A stretch of DNA of 64,000 bases from Daejeonella sp. (GTDB lineage Bacteria; Bacteroidota; Bacteroidia; Sphingobacteriales; Sphingobacteriaceae), in assembly GCF_030695525.1 (NCBI RefSeq), contig NZ_JAUYSS010000065.1, positions 62,001-126,000 on the forward strand, given 5' to 3'. A model generated the notes under the pieces. That model saw nothing but the letters and a program-made list of their open reading frames with translations, had not been told where the DNA came from and ran no database searches. The stretch's first letter is position 1; each line of letters begins with the position of its first letter. A program made the translations under genes and the position numbers. Below, one piece after another: positions 44,256 through 53,700 of the stretch.

Positions 44256-44474
44256 AAATTAGCGCTATTTCGATATAAAATTTACAGGGGTAAATTAAGA
44301 TTGAAGATTTTATCTTGTTTTGGGAAGCAGGGTCTGTTTCCCTTCGGTCCCGCTTTCCCATGTTCTTCCCTTATTTTTGCAACAGATTTAATAGATATCA
44401 TGAAATTCAGTATTGCAAAAAAGCCAGAGCTGCCACCCGGGTTTATTTCAAATGGCAAATTGTCCTTTTTCCGG

Positions 44475-44719
44475 GCTACCCGTCCCTATGGAAAACAGCT
44501 CCGGGTAAAATAAACCTTGCCGGAGGAGGTATCTTCCGGCTATTGGTAATTTGAAATAGAACGGGATTTCTTGCCGGAAATACTCCGGAGGAAAGGGCTT
44601 AAATTACCTATAACACACAGGTATTGCTTTCCAAAATCAAATCATTTGGATCCAAAGCCTTACCTGGATAATTATAAGCCTGTATTTCAACCATACCTAT
44701 ATTGAACTCAGGTTAAAAT
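44475..44719 (+). repeat. Dispersed ~245-bp noncoding repeat, copy 2
   Basis: Counterpart of 11609-11850 in the same orientation. It keeps the CCTTGCCGGAGGAGGTA, CTTCCGGCTA, TTCTTGCCGGAAATACTCCGG and GCTTTCCAAAATCAAAT blocks. Substitutions are spread throughout, with few gaps. In both copies the 3' end is GAACTCAGGTTAAA. Confidence 0.7.
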
Positions 44720-44744
44720 ATGATCTGGCAATTTTCAGGAACAA

Positions 44745-45599
44745 TTAATATTTTGCTCCTGAAATCAAATCTTTCAGTTTACAATAAGCGCCTGCCGCAG
44801 TTGCATAGGCATAACTGGCGACTGCATTTTTTAAACTTTCCCGCTTTTTGAATTCCCAGATATCACTCTTCCATTTTGGAAAATTAATAGCATTGATCTG
44901 ATCAAATATCACAGAAATATTTGTTGTCAGTGAAAGGGCTGTATGCCAGGTTCCACGGGGGATGAATAAGGTTTCACCCGGAAGAATTGTTCCATTAACC
45001 GGTGTCGCGTTTTTGAATTTAGGATGTATTGTATAGTCTGGATTAAAAATATTAACTAAAGAAACATATGGGTTCTTGGGATCAGGATAGAGCATTTCAT
45101 CCTGCCCCTGAGGGAAAATGGTAATTTGTTTTTCTCCATATACCTGGGTTATCCAGGCATTGGTATAATACTGGTCAATGTGTGCGAAGGGAAACTGGCA
45201 ACCTAAACCTCCGATAAATAATTCCAGGCTGTTACCCAGTTTGCCCGGAGGGAAAACCTTTTCTTCGAACCAATTGGGTTTAGCATACCCCATATTTACA
45301 GGTTGAATTAATGGGAGTAATTCCGGTAGCTGAGTCCGGATTTCAAAAATTGCAGGATATGGAGCCGGGTTTTCGGGAGTACTTACTGCAACATGATCTA
45401 ATATTTCAGCAATGGTGTATTCTTTGAAATTGATAATGGTACTCCGGTCACTAAAATGTTCTCTCAGATAATCCGGAGTAATTAAGCCCTGGGCCTTCCA
45501 GTCTTTAGATGCGTTTTTAAAAATTAGAGGTATCCTTGGCTTATAGTGTTCCTCCATAAACTCTTCGTAAGATATTTCCGACTTTTTCTGAATAGTCAT
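44745..45599 (-). CDS. Cupin-like / JmjC-fold Fe(II) 2-oxoglutarate oxygenase candidate
   Basis: A 284-aa protein of the cupin-8 group related to FIH. The iron triad is visible: H140 and D142 in FPFAHIDQYYTNAW, and H219 in GETLFIPRGTWHTALSL. Other family segments are PRIPLIFKNASKDWKAQGL and QVYGEKQITIFPQGQDEM. Such enzymes hydroxylate side chains of proteins, and some hydroxylate amino acids in peptide pathways. It is the last gene of the leftward cluster, 60 bp behind the phosphopantetheinyl transferase. A tailoring hydroxylation of the peptide is a reasonable guess. Confidence 0.85.
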   Translation of the reverse strand: MTIQKKSEISYEEFMEEHYKPRIPLIFKNASKDWKAQGLITPDYLREHFSDRSTIINFKEYTIAEILDHVAVSTPENPAPYPAIFEIRTQLPELLPLIQPVNMGYAKPNWFEEKVFPPGKLGNSLELFIGGLGCQFPFAHIDQYYTNAWITQVYGEKQITIFPQGQDEMLYPDPKNPYVSLVNIFNPDYTIHPKFKNATPVNGTILPGETLFIPRGTWHTALSLTTNISVIFDQINAINFPKWKSDIWEFKKRESLKNAVASYAYATAAGAYCKLKDLISGAKY

Positions 45600-45659
45600 T
45601 GATTTTAGAATTAAATGAATGTGTTTATTATCATTTTATATCAAGTTTTGACTTAGGTA

Positions 45660-46382
45660 TTAGAATTCAAAATTTAAATAATTTAGTTTTAGTTCATCCT
45701 GGCAAGCGATACTACCCATATATTCATGATCAATATTGAAACTTTTCACTTGCAAATTGCCTTTTAAACCTATAAGACCTTCATTAATGCTATGCCAGCC
45801 GTCGAGGCATGGAATATCCCTGAGTTCATCATCCAGTCCTTTGGAACTTGCTTTGGTAAGAGCCTCCTTGCGTGTCCAGAGCCTGAAAAACTGTTCTCTG
45901 GTATCAGCTGTTTGCTGAATACGGCTAATTTCATGCTCACTGAAACTATGTTTTAGGATGTCGGTATAATTAAAACCGGTCTCAATACGTTCGACATCAA
46001 CCCCGATCTCTGTATCAGAGATGGCAATCAGAATCAATTCACCAGAATGCGATACATTAAACCTTAATTTATTTGATTCTGATCTCAATTCCGGCTTTTT
46101 ATTTTTACCGGCAATAAATTCGATCTCTGGAGGGGAAATATTAGTATACCTGCTGAGGAGCAGTCTCAGGGCAGTTCTCCTGCAAATAAAAGAATCATGG
46201 TCTTTGGGGTGAAGAAAACGGGATGCCTTTAAAAGCTCATCCTTACTGAGAATATTTTTTGGCATAAAGTTGCAATCCCCTACACTAATTTTCCATATAT
46301 CGACCTGATTTTCTGGATGGCCTAAAGTTCCGCTTTGCCAAACGGGGCTGATCTGTTTGCAGAAAATCAGGGTGGATGACAT
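45660..46382 (-). CDS. Sfp-type 4'-phosphopantetheinyl transferase
   Basis: A 240-aa PPTase that primes carrier proteins with the CoA-derived arm. Motifs are FNVSHSGELILIAI, IGVDVERI (127-133, magnesium aspartate and glutamate) and FRLWTRKEALTKASSKGL (about 167-184). It lies 8 bp behind the terminal NRPS gene and presumably activates the five carrier domains of this pathway. Length is usual for the family. Confidence 0.94.
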   Translation of the reverse strand: MSSTLIFCKQISPVWQSGTLGHPENQVDIWKISVGDCNFMPKNILSKDELLKASRFLHPKDHDSFICRRTALRLLLSRYTNISPPEIEFIAGKNKKPELRSESNKLRFNVSHSGELILIAISDTEIGVDVERIETGFNYTDILKHSFSEHEISRIQQTADTREQFFRLWTRKEALTKASSKGLDDELRDIPCLDGWHSINEGLIGLKGNLQVKSFNIDHEYMGSIACQDELKLNYLNFEF

Positions 46383-46390
46383 GTGAGATG

Positions 46391-49300
46391 TTAAATTTCC
46401 CTCTTTTTTAAAGCCGACTCATCAAGACATTTCTGAAGAATTTCTGCAAACTCTTTATCATTTGGAGGAGCAAAAATATAATTATGCTCTCCCGGGATCT
46501 CATGTATCCTGATTCCCTTTAATGCAAACGGTTTCCAGCCGAGATACTCAAAATCATCCATGTAAAAAGTTCGCTTTTTTGCTCTGAAGAGTTCGATTGT
46601 TCCATTGTAGGGAGTAAATACATATTTTTCCCAGGCTTCTACATTCTTTACATCGATATTATTGGCATAACCGAAAAATCCTACCTGATTTTGATCCTGA
46701 CCATATTTCAGTTTCCAGTAGAATTGGATGAACCTGCGTTTAATTGCTTCAGTTTTATATTCAATTGTTCGTTTAGGGTCTTCACTGAATAAGGTAAATG
46801 TGTAAAGCAATTGTTTACTGAGGTACCTTGTTTTATTGAATAATTTTGTAAGTGTAGAATCGTATCGGTCAGACTGGTAAGCATAGGTATCAAACATGGC
46901 GAGCATTTTTACTTCTTTGCCCATAGCCTTAAACTGTTTTGCCATTTCAAATGCAATGATCCCACCGAAAGAAAAACCTGCAATAGCATAAGGTCCTTTT
47001 GGATTATGTTTTATAATTTCAGAGATGTAATAAGCCGCCATATCCTCTATTTTTTCCAAAGGCTCGTCTATACCATTCAATCCCTTGGCCTGTAAACCAT
47101 ATACCGGTTGATCAGTATCCATATTTTTTGCCAGAGTATTAAAAAAAAGCACATTCAGTCCGGCTCCATGAACTATGTAAAGCGGCATTTTATTCCCATG
47201 AGGTTTGATAGCTACTAATGAGTCCCAGGTAATGGATTTTGCATCCATTTCGAGCATTAGTGCCATCGATTCTACGGTACTGTGTTCAAATAAGCTAGCT
47301 AAAGGCAGGCGCTTTCCAGTCTCTTTCTCAAGTTGATTGAGAACCTGAATAGCCATCATGGAATGACCACCTAATTCAAAAAAATCATCGTAAACACCCA
47401 CAGCATCAAGCCCCAGATGTTCAGCCCAGATCTGTGCGACAAGATCTTCAACATCCGTTCTGGGTGGAACGTAGTCTGTTTTGGAGTCTTGATTGGTATT
47501 ATGTTTATCTTTCTTTAAGTCAGATTCAATTTTCTGGCCTTGATTTCTGATGTTACCTTTAGCAAGATCATACTCTTTAGCGAAATCTGTAAGCCCTGAG
47601 ATCTTGAACAAGGTTGTAATTGGCAATTTAACTCCGGTCTCTTTTTCAAGGCGAATCATTACCTGAACGGCCAATAGGGAATGTCCACCCAAATCAAAGA
47701 AGTCGTCATTTAAGCCAATAGAATCAATAAGCAGGACATCCTTCCAAACCTCTGCTACCAATTTCTCTGTTTCGGTCTTAGGTAATTCAGGCTTTTTGTT
47801 CTTCTGAAGGTTCTCATTAAGCTTGGGAAGTGATTTTCTATCAATTTTTCCATTTGGGAGTAATGGAAATTTACTAAGAATGACAAAATCACCGGGAACC
47901 ATGTATGATGGCAATATCTCCTTAATACCTTGTTTCCAGGAGGTTATCTGAGATGAATCCAGATTGTTAGCCTCTGCATCAGGAATAATATAAGCTACCA
48001 GCCTTTGATCTCCGGGACGGTCCTCCCTGGCAACTACTAAGGATTCCTTAACCTTGTCCTGTTCATTTAAGGCTTCCTCAATAGCACCTAATTCAATACG
48101 ATATCCCCTTATTTTTACCTGATTATCAACCCTTCCAAAACACTGCACCTCTCCATTATCCAGAAATTTTCCCAGATCGCCACTGCGATAGATTCTACTT
48201 GATATTTCAGGTGATATAGGATTTTGAACAAAACTATTTGCCGTTAGTTCAGGTTTATTCAGATAAGCTCTTGCAAGTCCGGCGCCACCAATATAAATTT
48301 CCCCTGTGCGCCCTGCAGGTACCGGTCTCAGGCCCTGGTCTAGTATATAAATTTGTGTATTATCAATAGGATGGCCGATACTGATTTGTGCATCAGTATC
48401 TTTAATCTGTTTTACTGCCGACCAAATAGTAGTCTCAGTTGGCCCGTACATATTCCATAGTGAGGTACATCTGTGCATTAATGCCTCTGCCAGATCTTTA
48501 CTGAGTGCTTCTCCACCACACAGTGCTTTAAGTTCAAGCCGCTCATTCCAATTGCTCTCTACCATCATTCGCCAGGCAGATGGGGTAGCCTGCATAATAC
48601 TTACCTTCTCAGTTCTAATCAGGTCAAGCAGTTCTCTGGCATCTTTTGCTATCTCAGCATCAGTAATCAGAAGTTCTGCACCGCTGATTAGTGGGAGATA
48701 TAATTCAAGTCCGGAAATATCAAAAGAAATGGTAGTTACCGCCAGTAGCTTATCCTGAGCAGAAATTCCAGGCTCTTTCTGCATGCTGCATAAAAAGTTA
48801 CACAGGCTATGGTGTTCTATGGCTATACCTTTAGGCATACCGGTTGACCCGGATGTATAAATAACGTAAGCAAGGTCAGTTCCTTTAACCTCTATGGTTG
48901 GATCGTGTGAAGGGTAATTAATTAGCTCGGGATAAATTTCTTCAAGTATGATCTCTTGTGTTCCCTCCCTGGTAAACTGACTTTTATATTTATGAGAACT
49001 GATTAACACACTGGCTCCAGAATCTTCAAGCATATACTCAATCCGCTTGAGCGGGTATTCCGGATCTACAGGAACATAGGATGCTCCTGTTTTCATAATA
49101 GCCAGCAAACATACCAGGAGTTCAGCAGAACGGTCAACTGCCAACGCAACTGAATGCCCCGGAAAAACCTTTTTTTCAACCAAATAATGTGCAAGCTGAT
49201 TAGCTTTCTCATTCAGCTCGCCGTAAGTGATGGCATTATCCTTGTGTTTTACAGCAATTTTATCGGGATGTTTCCCGGCATTTTCTGAAACAAACTGAAA

Positions 49301-50731
49301 GATCGGTTTATCTGCAGGATAGTAAACCTGAGTTTCGTTCCATCCGGCAATTTTTTTAAGAAGATCAGATTGGTCACCAACAAGAATGTCTTTTAACTTT
49401 ATCTGAGGATCCTGAGTTAGGGTACTTAGCAGAGAATCAAATTGATCCATCATTATTTTGATGGTTTCTGCTTTAAATAACTGAGTGTTATAAGTCCATT
49501 CTAATTTAAAATCTTCTTCTTCAATTGTTGCATTGATAAAGAGTTCGAAATTTTCATAATCTCTTTTATTGGATATGACTTTTGTTGTTAATCCCTCCAG
49601 ATGCAACATCCCACCCAAACCCTGATCAAGACTGAATACGACAGAAACCAGGGGTGGCCTGGAAGGGTCGCGGGGGATATTCAGAGTCTTTAACAGACTT
49701 CCGAATGTAAATTGCTGATGATCGTATGCATCGAGGGTGGCGAACTTCCTTTCTTTAAGATATTGGGTGAAAGTCATTTCATCCCTTAGCCTGCATCTGA
49801 TTGGAAGCAGGTTGATGCAATGCCCCATCAGGTGGTAATTATCCGTAATCGCCTGACCGGCTGATGGAAGTCCTAAAACAATATCATCCTGGCCACTTAA
49901 TTTAAAGAGTAAAATCTCAAATACGGTCCGAAGGGTAATTGCAAGGCTTGATCCCTGCTTATTACTAAAGCCCTTTATCTCATTGAATAAATCCTTGTCC
50001 AGGATGGTATCTAAACGACTGCTTTTATTGGTTTTAATGGCTGGCCTGGAGAAATCTGTTGGCAATTCGAGTACAGGTACGCTATCTTTAAACTGGTCTT
50101 GCCAAAATTGTTCAATTTGTTTGTACTCCTTGCTTTGTGAGAACTTTTTTTGATCCAGGGCATATTGGGTAAACGAATTTGCTTCAGGTAATCCGGAAGG
50201 CTCATCTTTAATACGTGCCGAATATAATTTCCCTAATTCATCCAGGAAAATTCCCATAGACCATCCGTCACAGATGATATGGTGGGCAGTAAATATCAGT
50301 AAATGGTTATTATTTTCAAGTTTGAATAAAGATAGTTTGTATAGGGGCCCATTGTGAAGATTGAAGACAGTATTGACTTCAGATTTTATGAAAATGTTAA
50401 TAAAGTCTTTCTTGTAAACGTCATCTTTATTGCTCAGGTCCTCAAAATAGAGGTTTAGTAATTGTTTAGAAGAGATACATATCTGAGAAGCATCTGATGT
50501 AAAGACCGATCTTAGTGAGTCATGCCTTTCGATAAGTTCATTCAGACTTGACTCAAGAAATGTTCGGATAAGCGGACCGGAAATTTCGAGGCTAACTGAA
50601 AGATTATAGGCCCGGCTTGCTTCATCACCGCCCAAAATACAGGAAACCAAAATTTCCTTTTGAGATTCTGTTGCAGCCACAAAGGCCTTTTCCGGGTTTA
50701 GTTGAACGTTGTTTCTTGCAATGTTATTCAT
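46391..50731 (-). CDS. NRPS module C-A-T-T-TE (predicted glycine; chain release)
   Basis: A 1446-aa synthetase. Condensation domain (about 20-450) with HHIICDGWS at ~150. Adenylation domain (about 480-970) with YTSGSTGMPKG. Two carrier domains in tandem (LGGHSLL at ~1017 and LGGHSMM at ~1122). Thioesterase with GFSFGG at ~1255 and the final histidine near PGEHNY. Pocket residues read by eye against GrsA give D-I-L-Q-L-G-M-I-W-K, one change from the glycine code DILQLGLIWK. It would add glycine and release the chain by hydrolysis or cyclisation. Its ATG overlaps the stop of the upstream NRPS by ATGA. Double carriers before a TE usually raise output. Confidence 0.92.
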   Translation of the reverse strand: MNNIARNNVQLNPEKAFVAATESQKEILVSCILGGDEASRAYNLSVSLEISGPLIRTFLESSLNELIERHDSLRSVFTSDASQICISSKQLLNLYFEDLSNKDDVYKKDFINIFIKSEVNTVFNLHNGPLYKLSLFKLENNNHLLIFTAHHIICDGWSMGIFLDELGKLYSARIKDEPSGLPEANSFTQYALDQKKFSQSKEYKQIEQFWQDQFKDSVPVLELPTDFSRPAIKTNKSSRLDTILDKDLFNEIKGFSNKQGSSLAITLRTVFEILLFKLSGQDDIVLGLPSAGQAITDNYHLMGHCINLLPIRCRLRDEMTFTQYLKERKFATLDAYDHQQFTFGSLLKTLNIPRDPSRPPLVSVVFSLDQGLGGMLHLEGLTTKVISNKRDYENFELFINATIEEEDFKLEWTYNTQLFKAETIKIMMDQFDSLLSTLTQDPQIKLKDILVGDQSDLLKKIAGWNETQVYYPADKPIFQFVSENAGKHPDKIAVKHKDNAITYGELNEKANQLAHYLVEKKVFPGHSVALAVDRSAELLVCLLAIMKTGASYVPVDPEYPLKRIEYMLEDSGASVLISSHKYKSQFTREGTQEIILEEIYPELINYPSHDPTIEVKGTDLAYVIYTSGSTGMPKGIAIEHHSLCNFLCSMQKEPGISAQDKLLAVTTISFDISGLELYLPLISGAELLITDAEIAKDARELLDLIRTEKVSIMQATPSAWRMMVESNWNERLELKALCGGEALSKDLAEALMHRCTSLWNMYGPTETTIWSAVKQIKDTDAQISIGHPIDNTQIYILDQGLRPVPAGRTGEIYIGGAGLARAYLNKPELTANSFVQNPISPEISSRIYRSGDLGKFLDNGEVQCFGRVDNQVKIRGYRIELGAIEEALNEQDKVKESLVVAREDRPGDQRLVAYIIPDAEANNLDSSQITSWKQGIKEILPSYMVPGDFVILSKFPLLPNGKIDRKSLPKLNENLQKNKKPELPKTETEKLVAEVWKDVLLIDSIGLNDDFFDLGGHSLLAVQVMIRLEKETGVKLPITTLFKISGLTDFAKEYDLAKGNIRNQGQKIESDLKKDKHNTNQDSKTDYVPPRTDVEDLVAQIWAEHLGLDAVGVYDDFFELGGHSMMAIQVLNQLEKETGKRLPLASLFEHSTVESMALMLEMDAKSITWDSLVAIKPHGNKMPLYIVHGAGLNVLFFNTLAKNMDTDQPVYGLQAKGLNGIDEPLEKIEDMAAYYISEIIKHNPKGPYAIAGFSFGGIIAFEMAKQFKAMGKEVKMLAMFDTYAYQSDRYDSTLTKLFNKTRYLSKQLLYTFTLFSEDPKRTIEYKTEAIKRRFIQFYWKLKYGQDQNQVGFFGYANNIDVKNVEAWEKYVFTPYNGTIELFRAKKRTFYMDDFEYLGWKPFALKGIRIHEIPGEHNYIFAPPNDKEFAEILQKCLDESALKKREI

Positions 50732-53700
50732 AAAGAGGCCTCTGAGAACAGGGGGGCAAACTCTTCTAAAGTAGTAAATTTAAACAAACTTGTCAAAGGT
50801 AATCTTAAACCTGTTTCTTTCTCCATTCTGATCATAACCTGTACGGCAATAAGTGAATGCCCACCTAACTCAAAGAAATCATCATGCAAGCCAACAGACA
50901 CTAGTCCTAAGGTCTCTGCCCATACTCTTGCTACCAGTTTTTCGGTGGCTGTTCGAGGCAGAGCCTTTTCCTGGTTTACCTGTGTCTTCTCCTCAGGTTT
51001 AGGTAATGCCTTTCTGTTGGTCTTGCCATTAGGAAGTAAAGGGAGTTTTTTCAGCAGCACAAATTCAGCCGGTATCATTTGGGCAGGGAGCAATTCTTTC
51101 AGACCTTCTTTCCACTCGATTAGTTGTTCTGTTGTGGCAGTAAGGTCTCCTGAATAAGGATCTCTGGCATAATCAAAGGCTGAATAAAGATTTGGATGAA
51201 GAATCTCCCCAGCTTCCGGAAGCCTGTTTTGCAGCTCAATGGGAACAAATATTACGTCAAAACAACCATCCGAACCATCGCTGGTCCAGCGCACATGACT
51301 AAGATAGCCCAGTTCAGATCCCAATTCCCAGAAAGGATGTGGGTTAAGTCCCTGCTGGGTTGAAGTCAGTAAGGTTTTGGCTTCTTTTACCGTTGCGTCT
51401 TCACTGATTTTGCTTAGGATTTGCTGAAGGGAATAGTCCTCCATTGTCCTGGTATTGAATACGTTATGTAGATGAACAACTTTTCCAGGGTATTTTTTTA
51501 GTTCGTTTTTTATCCAGTCTATATTATTTCCAGCTTCCCATTTGATCTGAATATCAGCTTTTATACTTGCTGAACCATCATTGACATAAAGCCAGATATC
51601 ATAATGGTATTTGGTGGTTTCGTTGATATGTTTTCCTTCCCTTAACTGAACATTCACCCCACTGATTGCAGGAATCAGTTCAGGTAGTTTATAGAAAAAA
51701 CCCGGATCGGCAACCAACTCATCTTCAAGCTTTACCCGGCGATCACATATCTTTTTAAATTCAGAAATTTTTAAGTTTCCATCAGTTCTATTCAACTGAT
51801 CAAAAGCATGATACATTGGCAAAGTACTTTTCCCCTGCATATCACCGATGTAGATGCAACCTCCATTTTTTATAGCCATGGATGCCTCTTTTATTACCTT
51901 CACCAGGTATGAGGCATCAGGAAAATACTGAACAACACCATTAATGATCACCAAATCCAATGAACCATTATTCACAAATGAGAAATCATCAGCCGGGGCT
52001 GTTATCGCAATGACGTTTTTGTATTTTTCAGGTTCAGCGCTCAGTTTTTCCTTTAATTTAACTATGGCGGTCTCTGCATAATCTGTGGCAATGAAATTTT
52101 CGGCATAAGGAGCAAGTTCGAATACCAACTGACCGGCACCACAACCCAGCTCCATAACTGTCTTAGCATTAATTGCTTTGATGCGGTCTACCGATTGCTT
52201 AAGCCATTCTTCAACTTCCTCACGGATATCAGTTCTTCCACTAATTTCCTGAGCCACAGCAATGTCAAGCTGCTGCTCCCCAATGCTAAGTTCACTTTCA
52301 GATTGAATTCCGCGTTTGTAAAGATCTTCCCATCTTTCCTGCCATGATGGTGCTTTATTGGTCCCTTCCGCATATTCAGGTACGATATAAGCTACCAAAC
52401 GTTTATCGCCCGGATGATCTTCCCTTGCAATCACAACAGCCTCTTTAATTGATTTTTGCATTAAAAGTGACTCCTCAATTGCCCCAAGTTCAATACGATG
52501 TCCCCTGATTTTAACCTGATTATCTATCCTTCCAAGACATTGGATATCACCTTCTGCTGTGTACCTGCCAAGATCACCGGTACGGTACATTTTTTTATCT
52601 GATTGATCTGAAAATGGATCCTTAACAAAGGCGGCCGCTGTCAACTCCGGATTATTAAGATAGGCTCGGGCCAGGCCATCACCGGCAATATAGATTTCGC
52701 CGGTTCCTCCCTTCCTTACCGGTTTTAGATACTGGTCAAGCAGGTAAACCTGGGTATTGGCAATTGGTCTGCCGATTGTTATTGGCTGATCAAAATTGCT
52801 GATCTGTTTCAGGGTCGACCAGATAGTGGTTTCCGTCGGGCCATACATATTCCAAAGTGAACTGCACCTTTCCTTCAGACTTCCGGCAAGGTCCCGCGAT
52901 AGGGCTTCTCCTCCACAGAGTACTTTTATGTTTATTGCTTCATCCCATCCGGCATCCAGAATCATTCTCCAGGAGGAAGGGGTTGCCTGCATGATGCTGA
53001 TCTTTTCATTCCTGATCAAATCGAGCAGAAGCCGGCCATCCTTCACTGATTCTGAATCAGCTACAACCAATTCAGCACCGCTGATGAGCGGCAGATATAG
53101 TTCAAGTCCGGCAATATCAAATGAAATTGTCGTGACTGCCAGAAGGCGTTCGTCCGGACTTATGCCCGGTACTTTCTGCATACTGAAAAGGAAATTTACC
53201 AAACTATGATGTTCAATTTGGGTTCCTTTTGGTTTGCCGGATGAGCCGGATGTATAAATTACATAGGCAAGGTCAGAACCATTTACGACCAGTGCAGGAT
53301 CTTGTTCAGAACATCCCTCCAGTTCATTTTGCAAATCATCAAGGATGATCTCTCTGCTTTCGGAAGAAAATTTATGTTGATATGCTCTGGATGTCAGTAA
53401 AATCTTTGCTGAAGAATCCTCCAGCATATATTCAATTTGTTTATTAGGATAGGCAGGATCAAGCGGCACATAGGCTCCACCTGATTTCATAATTGCGAGC
53501 AATGCGATAATCAATTCTTCAGATCTGTCGAGCGCCAGCGCAATTCTGTCGCCTTTTTGTATTCCCTGTTTGATCAGGAAATTGGCCAAACGGTTCGCGC
53601 TTTCATTTAGTACCTGATAAGAGATATGCTTATCCCTGAAACTGACTGCATTTTTTTGAGGAAATTCTGCGGCTTTCTTGCTGATAAGTTCATGCAGGGA

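Larger units (their letters stand above)
44214..44744. other. 531-bp convergent intergenic region
   Basis: It separates the plus-strand exported protein from the minus-strand cupin-like gene that ends the biosynthetic cluster. It holds the terminator at 44231, an imperfect hairpin (GGGAAGCAGGG with CCCGCTTTCCC, about 44322-44360) and the second copy of the dispersed repeat (44475-44719). No gene is supported. Confidence 0.6.

Noticed and set aside
44301-44554. Two overlapping 70-79 aa reading frames
   Set aside because: They run through the dispersed noncoding repeat and are not kept in its other copy at 11609-11850.
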